This document shows, one piece after another, positions 34,039-42,580 of a stretch of 58,266 nt of DNA. The notes below the pieces were generated by a model. The model ran no database searches. It saw only the letters and a list, made by a program, of their open reading frames with translations, and was not told the DNA's origin. The stretch comes from Candidatus Lernaella stagnicola (lineage in GTDB: Bacteria; Lernaellota; Lernaellaia; Lernaellales; Lernaellaceae). The position numbers and the translations under genes were made by a program. The DNA lies in assembly GCA_030765525.1 (NCBI GenBank), contig JAVCCK010000025.1, positions 1 to 58,266 of the forward strand, given 5' to 3'. Numbering within the stretch: position 1 is the stretch's first letter; each line of letters starts with the position of its first letter.

Positions 34039-37000
34039 TTAGGGCGTCGCGGGCGCGATTGCGCCGTAGATGCCCATGAAGTCCAGATTGGAACCGATGT
34101 ACAGGATATGCGCGACCTGAATCAGGTATTCGTCGCCGCCGATTTCAAACGACGGCAGCACGACGCCACCCAGGAACTCGTTGAGAATCGGCAGCAGCAA
34201 CTCGACCACGAGCGGCGCAAAGCCCTCGAACAGGTTCTCCGGCATATCCAGCGGGTTGTTGATCGTATCGGCCACCGCCAAAACGTCGCCGAATTCCAGG
34301 TTCAGCGAGTTCGTACCCCAATCGTGGGTAATATCCACTGGGATTTTCGAACTGACCGCAATCGTCAACACCGGCTCGGGGCCGCCCGCGCCGTCCGCGT
34401 ACAGGTAGATGAACATGTCACCGAGCTGTATCTCGGTTTCCAGCGTGCCGGACTTGGTCTGGCTGAAGCGGAAAACCGGCGGCAACTGAGGCCGGATTTT
34501 GACATCCAGCGGCACGTTGTCGCCCATGCCCGTGCCGTATTCGTCGCAAATCTGCGGCAGCAGCAGGTAGAACACCGGATCGCACGCGTTGAGCGCGTCG
34601 TCGGCATCCAGGTGCAGCATGCCGGTTCGGTACAACTCGTACAGCAAGCGGTTCATGACATCGTCGGACATTGCCACGCCGATGCCGTAATCCTGCCCGA
34701 TGAAGGGAATCGTGTTCGCCCCCATATCGGGCCGGTTACCCGGCGTTTTGATCGAACCGTTGAAGGGTCGCACCGACGGGTCGTGGTATGACGCCGCCAC
34801 GTCGGCATCCAGCCACGTGGTCATGCCCACGTCGTCGAGCACCAATTCGGCCGGCAGCGCGGTGAACGCAAAGTCCACGCCTCCCAACGAGACATCAAAG
34901 ACGAACTCAATGTCGCCGAGCAGTTCTTGCAGCAACGGCGGAATCATTTGCTGGAGCGCGTCGCGCGCCGCATCCTCGACGGCGTCGGCGACGGTATCTT
35001 CAAACAGGTCGATCAGTTCATCCGGGAAACCGCTGATGCTGACGTTGAAGCCTGAAAGGCTGACGTCGAAGTAGCCCATTTCGGCAATGATCTCGCCCGT
35101 AGCCGGGTCGAGCCACAAGTTCGTCGTCGTAAACAGATCGACCGCCGCAACCGACACGTCGCCGGAGATCGAATAGCCGATGCCGAGAATCGTGCCGCGT
35201 ACGTTGAAGTCGAGCACGACGTTGGTCATCTGCGCCGAGGTGTCCATCGCCGCGGTTTGCACGTCGAGATTCACGGTCGGCGGATCGTACTCTACGTCGG
35301 TGACGTTGGCGCGGGCGCTGGCGATCGTGATTCCCCAAACCTCGACCTTCTCGTCGAAGAGCGGGTTGAGGCCCATGATGATTTCTTCGAAGTCGATATC
35401 GGTGATGAACGATTCGATCACGGCTTCCAAATCGTCGAAGCCGTAATCGGTGATACGGAACCCGACCGCGTCTTCCACGGTGGCTCCGTTCGCCCACTCA
35501 AACTGTGCGTACAACACACTGGTGGAGGCTCGCGCCCGCTGTTCGGCAGGGCCGCCTTCATCGACGACGACTTCCAGCTCGATGACGTTCAAGCCGTTGG
35601 CCAGCGTAAATTCTTCCGGTCCGAATCCGCCGGTCATCCAGTCGAAATAGATCGCCATTTCGTTCATGTAGACCGTTGTATCCGGATCCAACAAGTCGGC
35701 GTCGTAAATGTAGCCGGTAACGTCCACGGCGGCGGCGCTCGTGTAGAGCGCGCGTTCCGGACTCGTGATTTCGATACCCGGCGTCGTTGAGCTGGTTACC
35801 TGCACAACCGTGTCGTCGTCGTACGCCGGAAAGTTCGACGAGGTCGCGGAGACCACGAAATAACCCGAATTATCGAAGGTGATTTCGTCGCCGATGATCG
35901 TCGCCCCGATGTTGGGCGTTACCTCGTAGATATACGGCTCGTCGGGAATGAGGTTGTCGAATTCATCCAACATCTCAACGAAACAGGTGACGGTTTCACC
36001 CACGTCGATCGTCGGCGGTTCGCATTCGAGATGGAGTCGATACGGCGGACCCGGATTCACGGTAACCGCCTCGGTATCGTACACGTCGGTGCCGATCACG
36101 TTGGCTGTCACGAAAACCGTACCGGCGCGCGTCATCGTAAATTCCGAGCCGTTCCTCGTCACGCCCACGGGCGGATCGAACAAAAACGCCACCGGCGCGG
36201 AGGGAAGCTCGTTGCCGTCTTCATCGGTAACGGTCCAGTCGGCGAAGGTCGACTCGCCGGCCGCGATTTCCGTGGGATTAAGCGTCAAGTCGATGTTGTA
36301 CGGGTCGGACGCCGTAACGATCGCCACGGTCGTGCCCGTGTAATACGTGGAGCTGTAGAACGTGCCGACAAACACCTGAAAAATGCCCGGCGAATAAAAC
36401 GTGATGGAATTCTCATCGATCACCACGCCGCCCGTCGGTTCGGTGGAAATGTCGACCGTTACCGTCCCGGTGATGTCCTGCCCGTTTTCGTTATAGAAGA
36501 TGTAACTCACTTCGGTCGTCTCGCCGGTCGACAAGCGGTTGTCGCTTAGCCAGACGTCGAAGTGCGGCGGCAGCAACTGGAGCGTGAAGTTAACCTCCAC
36601 GGTAATCGTGTCCCGCGTCGCCGTGCTTTCGGCGCTGAAGACCAAGGTGTGCGGACCTTCGGCCACACCGCCGATTTCGCCGTGAATATCGCCGCCGAAA
36701 ATCTCGAGCGACCCGGTGATGTCGTTGGTGTCGAGGGTGATGGCGATGGACGCCTCCACCACGTTGCCGTACTCGGCCTGAACCTCCAGCGGAATACGCG
36801 AAACCAATTGTCCGGGTTCAGGTTTGAGCACCGTGATGTAAGGCTGGTTGACGAAGAAGTCCGCGCTGTCCGAACCCGGGCCGTTGTCGTTGACCATGTC
36901 GATGCGCAGCGTGTGCCAACCACCGATCGGCGCCGTGATCTGGCCGGTCACCTTCGTGGCCGTCACGGTCAGCACGGACGTGATATCCGAATTGTCGATC

Positions 37001-37431
37001 GTCACGGTGATGTCGGCGGGATCGTCAACCTCGAAAATGTCGGCATCGATATCGATGGTGTAGGAGCCGTACGTCGCGCCGTCTTCCGGACTGTTGATTT
37101 CGGCATACGGCCGCCCTGGTATCGGCGGGGTGGTATCGTCGTCGTCATCGTCGTCGTCGTCGTCGTCCGTGCCGGTATCGTCGTCGGTGCCGGTATCGTC
37201 GTCGGTGCCGGTATCGTCGTCCGTGCCGGTATCGTCGTCCGTGCCGGTATCATCGTCGCCCGCAGTATCGTCGTCATCATCGTCGACGGGCGGAATCGGC
37301 GGCGTGTCATCGTCGCCAAAGCCTCCATCGGCGCGAGTATCGGTGTCCGAGCCACCGCACCCGATCGCGACTGTCAGCGGTACCATTACCAAAATTATCA
37401 GGGTCCAGATAAGAAATGCTTTTCGGGTCAT
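34039..37431 (-). CDS. Asp-tract lipoprotein with Ig-like domains and a probable BPI/TULIP C-terminal fold
   Basis: 1130 aa from ATG 37431 (GGAG 8 nt upstream). The lipobox is A-I-G-C25; the linker includes five T-G-T-D-D-D repeats and a poly-Asp run. Residues 110-640 form several Ig-like/invasin-like beta domains (repeated G-x-Y-x-V-x-A-T and T-V-N-P-G-P-P-Y-R-L-H strands). Residues 670-1125 look like a BPI/LBP-type TULIP pair: a helix-strand unit with D-T-V-A-D-A-V-E-D-A-A-R-D-A-L, then S-D-D-V-M-N-R-L-L-Y-E-L-Y-R-T-G-M-L-H-L, and near the end L-L-P-I-L-N-E-F-L-G-G-V-V-L-P with I-G-S-N-L. These are the spacing and hydrophobic pattern of BPI C-terminal domains. If correct it binds lipids at the surface. 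The fold call is inference. Confidence 0.8.
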   Translation of the reverse strand: MTRKAFLIWTLIILVMVPLTVAIGCGGSDTDTRADGGFGDDDTPPIPPVDDDDDDTAGDDDTGTDDDTGTDDDTGTDDDTGTDDDTGTDDDDDDDDDDDTTPPIPGRPYAEINSPEDGATYGSYTIDIDADIFEVDDPADITVTIDNSDITSVLTVTATKVTGQITAPIGGWHTLRIDMVNDNGPGSDSADFFVNQPYITVLKPEPGQLVSRIPLEVQAEYGNVVEASIAITLDTNDITGSLEIFGGDIHGEIGGVAEGPHTLVFSAESTATRDTITVEVNFTLQLLPPHFDVWLSDNRLSTGETTEVSYIFYNENGQDITGTVTVDISTEPTGGVVIDENSITFYSPGIFQVFVGTFYSSTYYTGTTVAIVTASDPYNIDLTLNPTEIAAGESTFADWTVTDEDGNELPSAPVAFLFDPPVGVTRNGSEFTMTRAGTVFVTANVIGTDVYDTEAVTVNPGPPYRLHLECEPPTIDVGETVTCFVEMLDEFDNLIPDEPYIYEVTPNIGATIIGDEITFDNSGYFVVSATSSNFPAYDDDTVVQVTSSTTPGIEITSPERALYTSAAAVDVTGYIYDADLLDPDTTVYMNEMAIYFDWMTGGFGPEEFTLANGLNVIELEVVVDEGGPAEQRARASTSVLYAQFEWANGATVEDAVGFRITDYGFDDLEAVIESFITDIDFEEIIMGLNPLFDEKVEVWGITIASARANVTDVEYDPPTVNLDVQTAAMDTSAQMTNVVLDFNVRGTILGIGYSISGDVSVAAVDLFTTTNLWLDPATGEIIAEMGYFDVSLSGFNVSISGFPDELIDLFEDTVADAVEDAARDALQQMIPPLLQELLGDIEFVFDVSLGGVDFAFTALPAELVLDDVGMTTWLDADVAASYHDPSVRPFNGSIKTPGNRPDMGANTIPFIGQDYGIGVAMSDDVMNRLLYELYRTGMLHLDADDALNACDPVFYLLLPQICDEYGTGMGDNVPLDVKIRPQLPPVFRFSQTKSGTLETEIQLGDMFIYLYADGAGGPEPVLTIAVSSKIPVDITHDWGTNSLNLEFGDVLAVADTINNPLDMPENLFEGFAPLVVELLLPILNEFLGGVVLPSFEIGGDEYLIQVAHILYIGSNLDFMGIYGAIAPATP
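37169..37258 (-). repeat. 18-bp minisatellite encoding DDDTGT units
   Basis: Five tandem 18-bp units in the linker-coding part of the BPI-like lipoprotein gene are almost identical in DNA, differing only at synonymous positions. Such identity indicates recent expansion. Confidence 0.85.
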
Positions 37432-37550
37432 CGCTAAACTCCGTACTCTTGCGCGGCCCACCTCTCCTGCTAACCATTGTAGAAGGCGTGAGGCATCGGT
37501 TCAAGCAAACTTTGCGGGAAATAATTTTTTCTTACGCGGAGTTATCTTCG

Positions 37551-38426
37551 TCACTTTTCCCCGACGAGTTCCCGCGGGCGCTCTTCCCGGGCCGTAAAAC
37601 GAAAAATGACACCGTCAACCAATGGCCGAAAACCGATTTTCTGATACAGATGGTTCGAAATCGGATTGTCCCGGTCGGCGAAGAGGCAAACGAACTCGGA
37701 GCCTTCCGCGAGCAGATATTCGCAGACCGCCCCGACGCATGCCGAAGCGTAACCGCGACCGCGCTGCTCCGGCGGCGTATACACTCCCCCGACACAGCCC
37801 CAACGCGGCAGCTTGCGCACCACGACCGCAAGGCTCACGGGCTCCGTATCTTCCCAAAAATAAACCCGCTTTTGACGAATGTAGGTCTCCAACACCTCAT
37901 GCGAGGCACGCTCGGCGTCGGCCCCCATGGCCTCATCCTCGAACCGTCCCCACCAATCCCAAACGCGTTCCGTATCCGCCTTCTGGGCCACGCGGCATCT
38001 CCCGCTGACACGGGCGCTTTCCTTGATCTGCCGCAACTCGTAGATCGTATGGTTCATCCACATGCGAAAACCCCGGCCTGTGCGGGCGCTCCACATCGCG
38101 GCGAATCGCTTCGCCACGCCCGTTTCCGCAGTGACCCCGGAGGGTTCGACGCCCCGCCGCTCCAAATCGTCGGCGAGGATCTTCAACGCTTCATCCGTAG
38201 TGCGCGTGATGACAAGCGGATGGGGCGGCGTGCGCATGGCCGCGGCTATCACCCGTTCGCCATCGAGCACTGCGGCCCAATACGGCGGCAATCCGGACCG
38301 GGGTTCGCGCTGGGTCAACTCGTGGGCGACGCCCCAAATGAGGTTGTCTTCCGCGCCGCGCTCGGCCAGGAAGCCTTCGGTCACGCGTAAAAAATCCGCC
38401 GCCGAGGCGAACGAGCGCAACTCCAT
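37551..38426 (-). CDS. GNAT family N-acetyltransferase (tandem domain)
   Basis: 291 aa from ATG 38426 (AAGGATGAAGAA upstream). The C-terminal half is a GNAT domain: G-V-Y-T-P-P-E-Q-R-G-R-G-Y-A (acetyl-CoA pyrophosphate loop) and N-H-L-Y-Q-K-I-G-F-R-P (motif B). The N-terminal half has a degenerate GNAT-like pattern (V-L-D-G-E-R-V-I-A-A-A), which suggests a tandem protein as in several GNAT subfamilies. No signal peptide is present, so it is cytoplasmic. The substrate is unknown. A promoter-like element lies at 38485-38512. Confidence 0.85.
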   Translation of the reverse strand: MELRSFASAADFLRVTEGFLAERGAEDNLIWGVAHELTQREPRSGLPPYWAAVLDGERVIAAAMRTPPHPLVITRTTDEALKILADDLERRGVEPSGVTAETGVAKRFAAMWSARTGRGFRMWMNHTIYELRQIKESARVSGRCRVAQKADTERVWDWWGRFEDEAMGADAERASHEVLETYIRQKRVYFWEDTEPVSLAVVVRKLPRWGCVGGVYTPPEQRGRGYASACVGAVCEYLLAEGSEFVCLFADRDNPISNHLYQKIGFRPLVDGVIFRFTAREERPRELVGEK

Positions 38427-38484
38427 TTCTTCATCCTTTTTTCTTTCGAGCTACAAACTGCAAGCAGAACGTAACAACACAATA

Positions 38485-38512
38485 ACCATATAATTCATAA
38501 GTTTATAGGCAA
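38485..38512 (-). promoter_or_regulatory. Possible promoter for the GNAT gene
   Basis: On the minus strand TTGCCT and TATGGT are separated by 16 bp, both 4/6 matches, in an AT-rich stretch about 60 bp before ATG 38426. Confidence 0.35.
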
Positions 38513-38566
38513 TTACTTAAAGTGACATTTCATCTTTTGCGATGGTCTTTCCGCCGGGATCGGCGT

Positions 38567-38749
38567 TTAGAAAACCGCCTTGAAGAAGTTCACAATGGCG
38601 TCGACCATCTTGTCGAGACCTTCGAGCGGATCATTGCCCTTGATCCAGAAAATCGCCACGGTTGTGCCGACGATCACGACGAACAGAAGTCCAACCAAGC
38701 GCAGTCGGGCGCCAATACCTTTGCCGCGTGGATAAAAATCATCCGCCAC
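38567..38749 (-). CDS. 60-aa single-pass membrane protein, GTG start
   Basis: GTG 38749 is preceded by GAGGAGAG at 6 nt, which decides the start. A basic N-terminus (Y-P-R-G-K-G-I-G-A-R-L-R) leads into one transmembrane helix (L-V-G-L-L-F-V-V-I-V-G-T-T-V-A-I-F-W) and a short amphipathic C-terminal helix (L-D-K-M-V-D-A-I-V-N-F-F-K-A). It would sit in the inner membrane with the positive end inside. No family is recognised. The good ribosome site and clean hydrophobic profile make it more likely real than chance. Confidence 0.6.
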   Translation of the reverse strand: MADDFYPRGKGIGARLRLVGLLFVVIVGTTVAIFWIKGNDPLEGLDKMVDAIVNFFKAVF

Positions 38750-38785
38750 CGGTACTCTCCTCGATAGGATGGGGGGTGCTCATCT

Positions 38786-40783
38786 TTGATAACCTTTTCC
38801 GGGCGGCGGGGCAAGCAGCGAATCTCGGGACCTTGCCCGGCGGTCCCAGGCGTTGGTAGGATAAGTCGCCTGCTTCATAGGGGAAAAGCCATCAACAAAG
38901 ACGCGCGCCGCGCCGGCAGACGGTCGTTTCACATCAACGGGCCTCTCGTTACGGAAGATCTGCTGCTGCTGGCGGCTGCGGTCTACTTCGCGGTGGCCGT
39001 ACCCGGCAGTGCCTCGGTGTGGATTCGTGAGATATGGTTGGCCACGTCGGTGACGGTCGTCGGCCTCGCGGCGGCCCTGATTTTGGCGGCCTACCCTCTG
39101 CTGGCGGCGGTGCTCGGCCTTCAGGTTGTCATCCAAGGAACGCGGTTGGAGTCAGTTTTAACAACGTCACGCGACGCGTTTTCAGTACAGTTTAGACGTC
39201 GACTGGTCGTAAAAGTACTGCCGACAAGCCTTATTTTAGCGGCTGTTTTGACGCTGTCGACATATTTTGGGTTCCGATGGAGCGAGACGATCGCGCTGGA
39301 AACCGGCTTGCCCCCGGCGCTGTGCCTGCTTTTCTCGCTGGGCTTCCCGGCCACCTGTTGCGCCGCGGCGATCGTGGCCGTGGTCCAACTTCTCGGCCGC
39401 CGCAGCGAGCGCTGGCGTTGGTGGAGCGAGCTACCGGCCTTCGCCTCACTGCGTGACTGGACCAAACGCGTCGTCTTTTTGTTTGCCGCGATCGGGTTCG
39501 TATTCAGCCTGCTGTACCAGCCCTCTTCCTCTCGCCTTTTGGTCGCGGCGATGGTCGTGCCGTCGGTCGCCTTTCCCTGGAATCGTTGGCAGGACGCGAA
39601 GCGATTGCGCCTGCTGGTGCCGTTCTTGTTTGCGCTCACCGCGGCCGTTTTGCCACTGGTCACCAATGCCCGGGAGGCAACGGTTCTCTTTTGGGCGGCG
39701 ACGGCAGTGCTGGGCGTGATTGTGGCGTGGCGGATTCACCGGCACGGTGGCGGGTGGATTCGGTTACGGGAATTTCCGGGCGACTTTTTCCCGATCATGA
39801 TGGCCGTCAACATGCTGTGTTTGATGGGTCACCTGTACCAAACCGGTTTTCCGCCGGACGCTTTCGCCGCGGCGCATATCGTATACGGCCCTGCGGAGTC
39901 GGCGGGCGAGCCGAATCTCTTTGACGCCGAACTCGACACTTCGCGCCAACGTTTGTACTTCACCGATTCGCGGGCGAACGGCCGCCTGCATTTCCTCGAC
40001 TTGGAAACGGATCAAGTTCATTCCTCGCCCGCCGTGCAGACGGATTTGCGGCAATTGGCGGTCGCCGGCGACCGGGTGTTCGTGCTTGGCAAGGATGGTT
40101 GGCTTCACATCTTCAACGCCGATTCTTTGCAACCCACGGCACAGATCGGCGGCACCAACCTGCGCGACGTGGCGGCGGTGGGACCGGGCCGCGAGGTATG
40201 GGCCGCCACGCACGGGCAAGCCGGATTATGCCGCGTGGATCCGGCACGAGGGGCGATGCAGTGCGGCTACGCGCCGACGTTGCCCGGTGCGCCCTTCGAG
40301 CTTTTTTGTCCCGGGTCGGGGTACACCTGCTACCTGAGCGACATGAGCGGCGGCAGCCGCGTTTATAGCGTTTTGATCGGCGAAAACGCCGCGACGGCGC
40401 TCTCTGAAACAGTGGGGTTTTTCTCAGCCGGGTTGGCGATTGACGCTCGGAAGCGTCATCTCTTCGTAGCGCGTCCTCTGAGCGGCGTCATTGACGTGCT
40501 GGGCAGCGATTTCAATCCCATTCGATCCCTGCCCGCCGCGCCGATGGTCGCGCATATCAGCTACGCGCCGTCGCTCGACACGTTATTTGCGCCCGAGTAC
40601 TTCAGCGGAAAAGTGCATGCCGTTGACGCCGCCACCGGCCGGAGCACGACGATATTTCATGTCGGCACCCGCGTTCGAAAAGTGTTGTGGAGCGAAAGCC
40701 GCGGCGAGCTTTTCGTGATGGATCGCGCCCGAATCTATCGTTTTGGACGGGAAGAAATTTCCTCGCTATTGGGGCGACGCTGA
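38786..40783 (+). CDS. Polytopic membrane protein with C-terminal beta-propeller
   Basis: At most 665 aa; the start is uncertain because the first codon is TTG 38786 with a weak site, and the first 50 residues look non-native. Residues about 55-350 contain roughly eight transmembrane helices separated by short basic loops, including W-R-W-W-S-E-L. Residues 370-660 are soluble and propeller-like (L-D-T-S-R-Q-R-L-Y-F-T-D-S, F-V-L-G-K-D-G-W-L-H-I-F-N, V-W-A-A-T-H-G-Q), presumably periplasmic. No family is recognised. Codons around 39125-39275 are richer in A/T than the rest of the gene. Its 3' end overlaps the convergent kinase gene by 18 bp. Confidence 0.7.
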   Translation: MITFSGRRGKQRISGPCPAVPGVGRISRLLHRGKAINKDARRAGRRSFHINGPLVTEDLLLLAAAVYFAVAVPGSASVWIREIWLATSVTVVGLAAALILAAYPLLAAVLGLQVVIQGTRLESVLTTSRDAFSVQFRRRLVVKVLPTSLILAAVLTLSTYFGFRWSETIALETGLPPALCLLFSLGFPATCCAAAIVAVVQLLGRRSERWRWWSELPAFASLRDWTKRVVFLFAAIGFVFSLLYQPSSSRLLVAAMVVPSVAFPWNRWQDAKRLRLLVPFLFALTAAVLPLVTNAREATVLFWAATAVLGVIVAWRIHRHGGGWIRLREFPGDFFPIMMAVNMLCLMGHLYQTGFPPDAFAAAHIVYGPAESAGEPNLFDAELDTSRQRLYFTDSRANGRLHFLDLETDQVHSSPAVQTDLRQLAVAGDRVFVLGKDGWLHIFNADSLQPTAQIGGTNLRDVAAVGPGREVWAATHGQAGLCRVDPARGAMQCGYAPTLPGAPFELFCPGSGYTCYLSDMSGGSRVYSVLIGENAATALSETVGFFSAGLAIDARKRHLFVARPLSGVIDVLGSDFNPIRSLPAAPMVAHISYAPSLDTLFAPEYFSGKVHAVDAATGRSTTIFHVGTRVRKVLWSESRGELFVMDRARIYRFGREEISSLLGRR

Positions 40784-42319
40784 GGCGGCGGATTCCGCAT
40801 CGCCAAGCATCTCCTCGATAAGCTTGAGCAATTCTTCGGGTTTGAAGGGCTTTTGCAGAAACGCGGTGCACGGCATGCTGAAAAAGTCGTCGGGCACGAT
40901 ATCGCGCGGGTAACCGCTGGCCATGATGATCGGCAGCCCGGCTTTCATCTCGCGCAGCTTTGTGCTGGTTTCGAATCCATTCAGGCACGGCATGCGAAAA
41001 TCGATCAGCGCCAAATCAATCGCGAGCCCTTCTTCGGTGAAAACCTCCAACGCCTCCATGCCGTTTTTCGCCTTACGCACTTCGTAGCCGGCGTTGCTCA
41101 GCACATAACCGACGACATCGCAGATCGAAACCTCATCGTCAACAACCAGGATCGTGCTGCCCTGACCTGTGGCGCATTCTTCCCTGGTGATCCGGGGTCG
41201 CGGCGACTCCGCGTCCGAGCACGGCAGAATGACCTGGAATTTGGTGTGTCCTTCTTTGCTTTCGACCATCACAACGCCGTGATGAGCCCGCACGATACCC
41301 AACACTTGCGCCAGCCCAAGCCCGCGTCCCAACGGTTTGGTCGTAAAGAAAGGATCGAAAACCCGTCCCTGTAGAGCCGGTTCGATGCCCGGCCCGTCGT
41401 CGATCACGGTAATCGTAATGTACTCGCCGGTGTCGCCCGCGCCACGCAATTCCGGGGCGCGCCAGAATCCCTTGCCGGCAGTAACCTTGCCGGTCTTGAT
41501 GGTGACATTCCCGGGTTCCTCGCCGATGACTTCCACGGCGTTGACCAGCAGGTTGAGCACCACCTGCCGCATCTGATTCACGTCGGCGGCGATCTCCGGC
41601 AGGTCCTCCCCCGACTCGACGACCAGATTGACGTTTTTGGAAACGGTGAACTCCAGTTCGGGGCTCATTTCGCCAAGCAACTCGTTAATGTCCACCTGCT
41701 CTTTGGCCGACCAGACAAGGCCCGCATACGACAACAACTGGTAGGACAAGGTGGAAGCCTGCTCGGTCAAGCGGCGGATTTCCTCGATATCGTACCGCCA
41801 AGTTACTTCGCCCGTCGTTTTGACGCTCAGTAATTTCAGATAGCCGAGAATCGATGTGAACACATTATTGAAGTCGTGCGCGACCCCAGCGGCCATGACC
41901 CGGAGACTCGCGAGTTTGGCTTCGCGGTCGAAATCGCTGCCCAACTGGCGGGCGGTCAAATGATCCTGCCGCTGCTCGGTAACGTCGCGGCCGACGGCGT
42001 AATTCATTTTGTTTGGCATGTCCGGCACGACATTCCAATTGATCCATCGATACGAACCGCTCTTGGTCCGAAACCGATTAACGAAATTCATCTCCAACTG
42101 TCCGGTCTGCACGTGCTCAAAGGATTGGATTGTGGCGGGTAAATCGTCGGGATGCACCAACGAAAACAGTTCCATGCCTCGCAGTTCGTCCGCCGAGTAC
42201 CCCAGCACGTCCTTGGCGCCGGGATTAGCCTCGAGGATCACCGCGTCAAAGTCGACAACCAGTATCAAGTCCGTAGATAGCTCAACCAGGCGATTTTCCC
42301 ATGCGGCCGCACGTGACAT
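40766..42319 (-). CDS. PAS hybrid histidine kinase with receiver domain
   Basis: 517 aa from ATG 42319 (AAAGGGG 8 nt upstream). Residues 10-120 are a PAS domain with its PAC motif (R-W-I-N-W, then V-G-R-D-V-T-E). The dimerisation/phosphoacceptor site is H148 in G-V-A-H-D-F-N-N-V-F. The ATPase domain has the N box (N-L-L-V-N260-A-V), the G1 box D308-G-P-G and the G2 region R-G-L-G-L. Residues 389-510 are a receiver with acidic V-D-D-E and phosphoacceptor D440 in A-L-I-D-F-R-M-P. No transmembrane segment or signal peptide is present, so it senses in the cytoplasm. No separate response regulator lies nearby. The promoter at 42456-42485 is overlapped by a palindrome. Confidence 0.92.
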   Translation of the reverse strand: MSRAAAWENRLVELSTDLILVVDFDAVILEANPGAKDVLGYSADELRGMELFSLVHPDDLPATIQSFEHVQTGQLEMNFVNRFRTKSGSYRWINWNVVPDMPNKMNYAVGRDVTEQRQDHLTARQLGSDFDREAKLASLRVMAAGVAHDFNNVFTSILGYLKLLSVKTTGEVTWRYDIEEIRRLTEQASTLSYQLLSYAGLVWSAKEQVDINELLGEMSPELEFTVSKNVNLVVESGEDLPEIAADVNQMRQVVLNLLVNAVEVIGEEPGNVTIKTGKVTAGKGFWRAPELRGAGDTGEYITITVIDDGPGIEPALQGRVFDPFFTTKPLGRGLGLAQVLGIVRAHHGVVMVESKEGHTKFQVILPCSDAESPRPRITREECATGQGSTILVVDDEVSICDVVGYVLSNAGYEVRKAKNGMEALEVFTEEGLAIDLALIDFRMPCLNGFETSTKLREMKAGLPIIMASGYPRDIVPDDFFSMPCTAFLQKPFKPEELLKLIEEMLGDAESAASASPQ

Positions 42320-42455
42320 AGACAACCCCTTTCGCTGGTGTATCTTCACTTCTTCCGCACCAGATCCATCCGGTACGCTGTCTCGACTTCGGCCAATGAA
42401 CCGAGGTCGGCGGTGTGGGGCTTCGGGTTTTGGCAGAACACTGATGTACAAAAAC

Positions 42456-42485
42456 TTTATAGAACACATTCCCGACTATTAGCAA
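42456..42485 (-). promoter_or_regulatory. Promoter of the hybrid kinase gene
   Basis: On the minus strand TTGCTA (42485-42480), an 18-bp spacer and TATAAA (42461-42456) match the consensus at 4/6 and 5/6. Transcription would begin near 42449, leaving a leader of about 130 nt. Confidence 0.55.
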
Positions 42486-42491
42486 TAGTCG
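42473..42491. promoter_or_regulatory. 19-bp palindromic operator candidate
   Basis: CGACTATT-AGC-AATAGTCG is a perfect dyad with a 3-bp centre. It covers the -35 box of the kinase promoter and lies about 90 bp before the divergent FAD-enzyme gene, so a dimeric regulator could control both. Confidence 0.5.
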
Positions 42492-42580
42492 CTACGACGT
42501 GACCGGGGCTCGCGACAATTGCGTCCGACTCCCGGATTTGTTACCGTTCGATCCCCAATCAAGCCAAAGGAGATGCTTCC

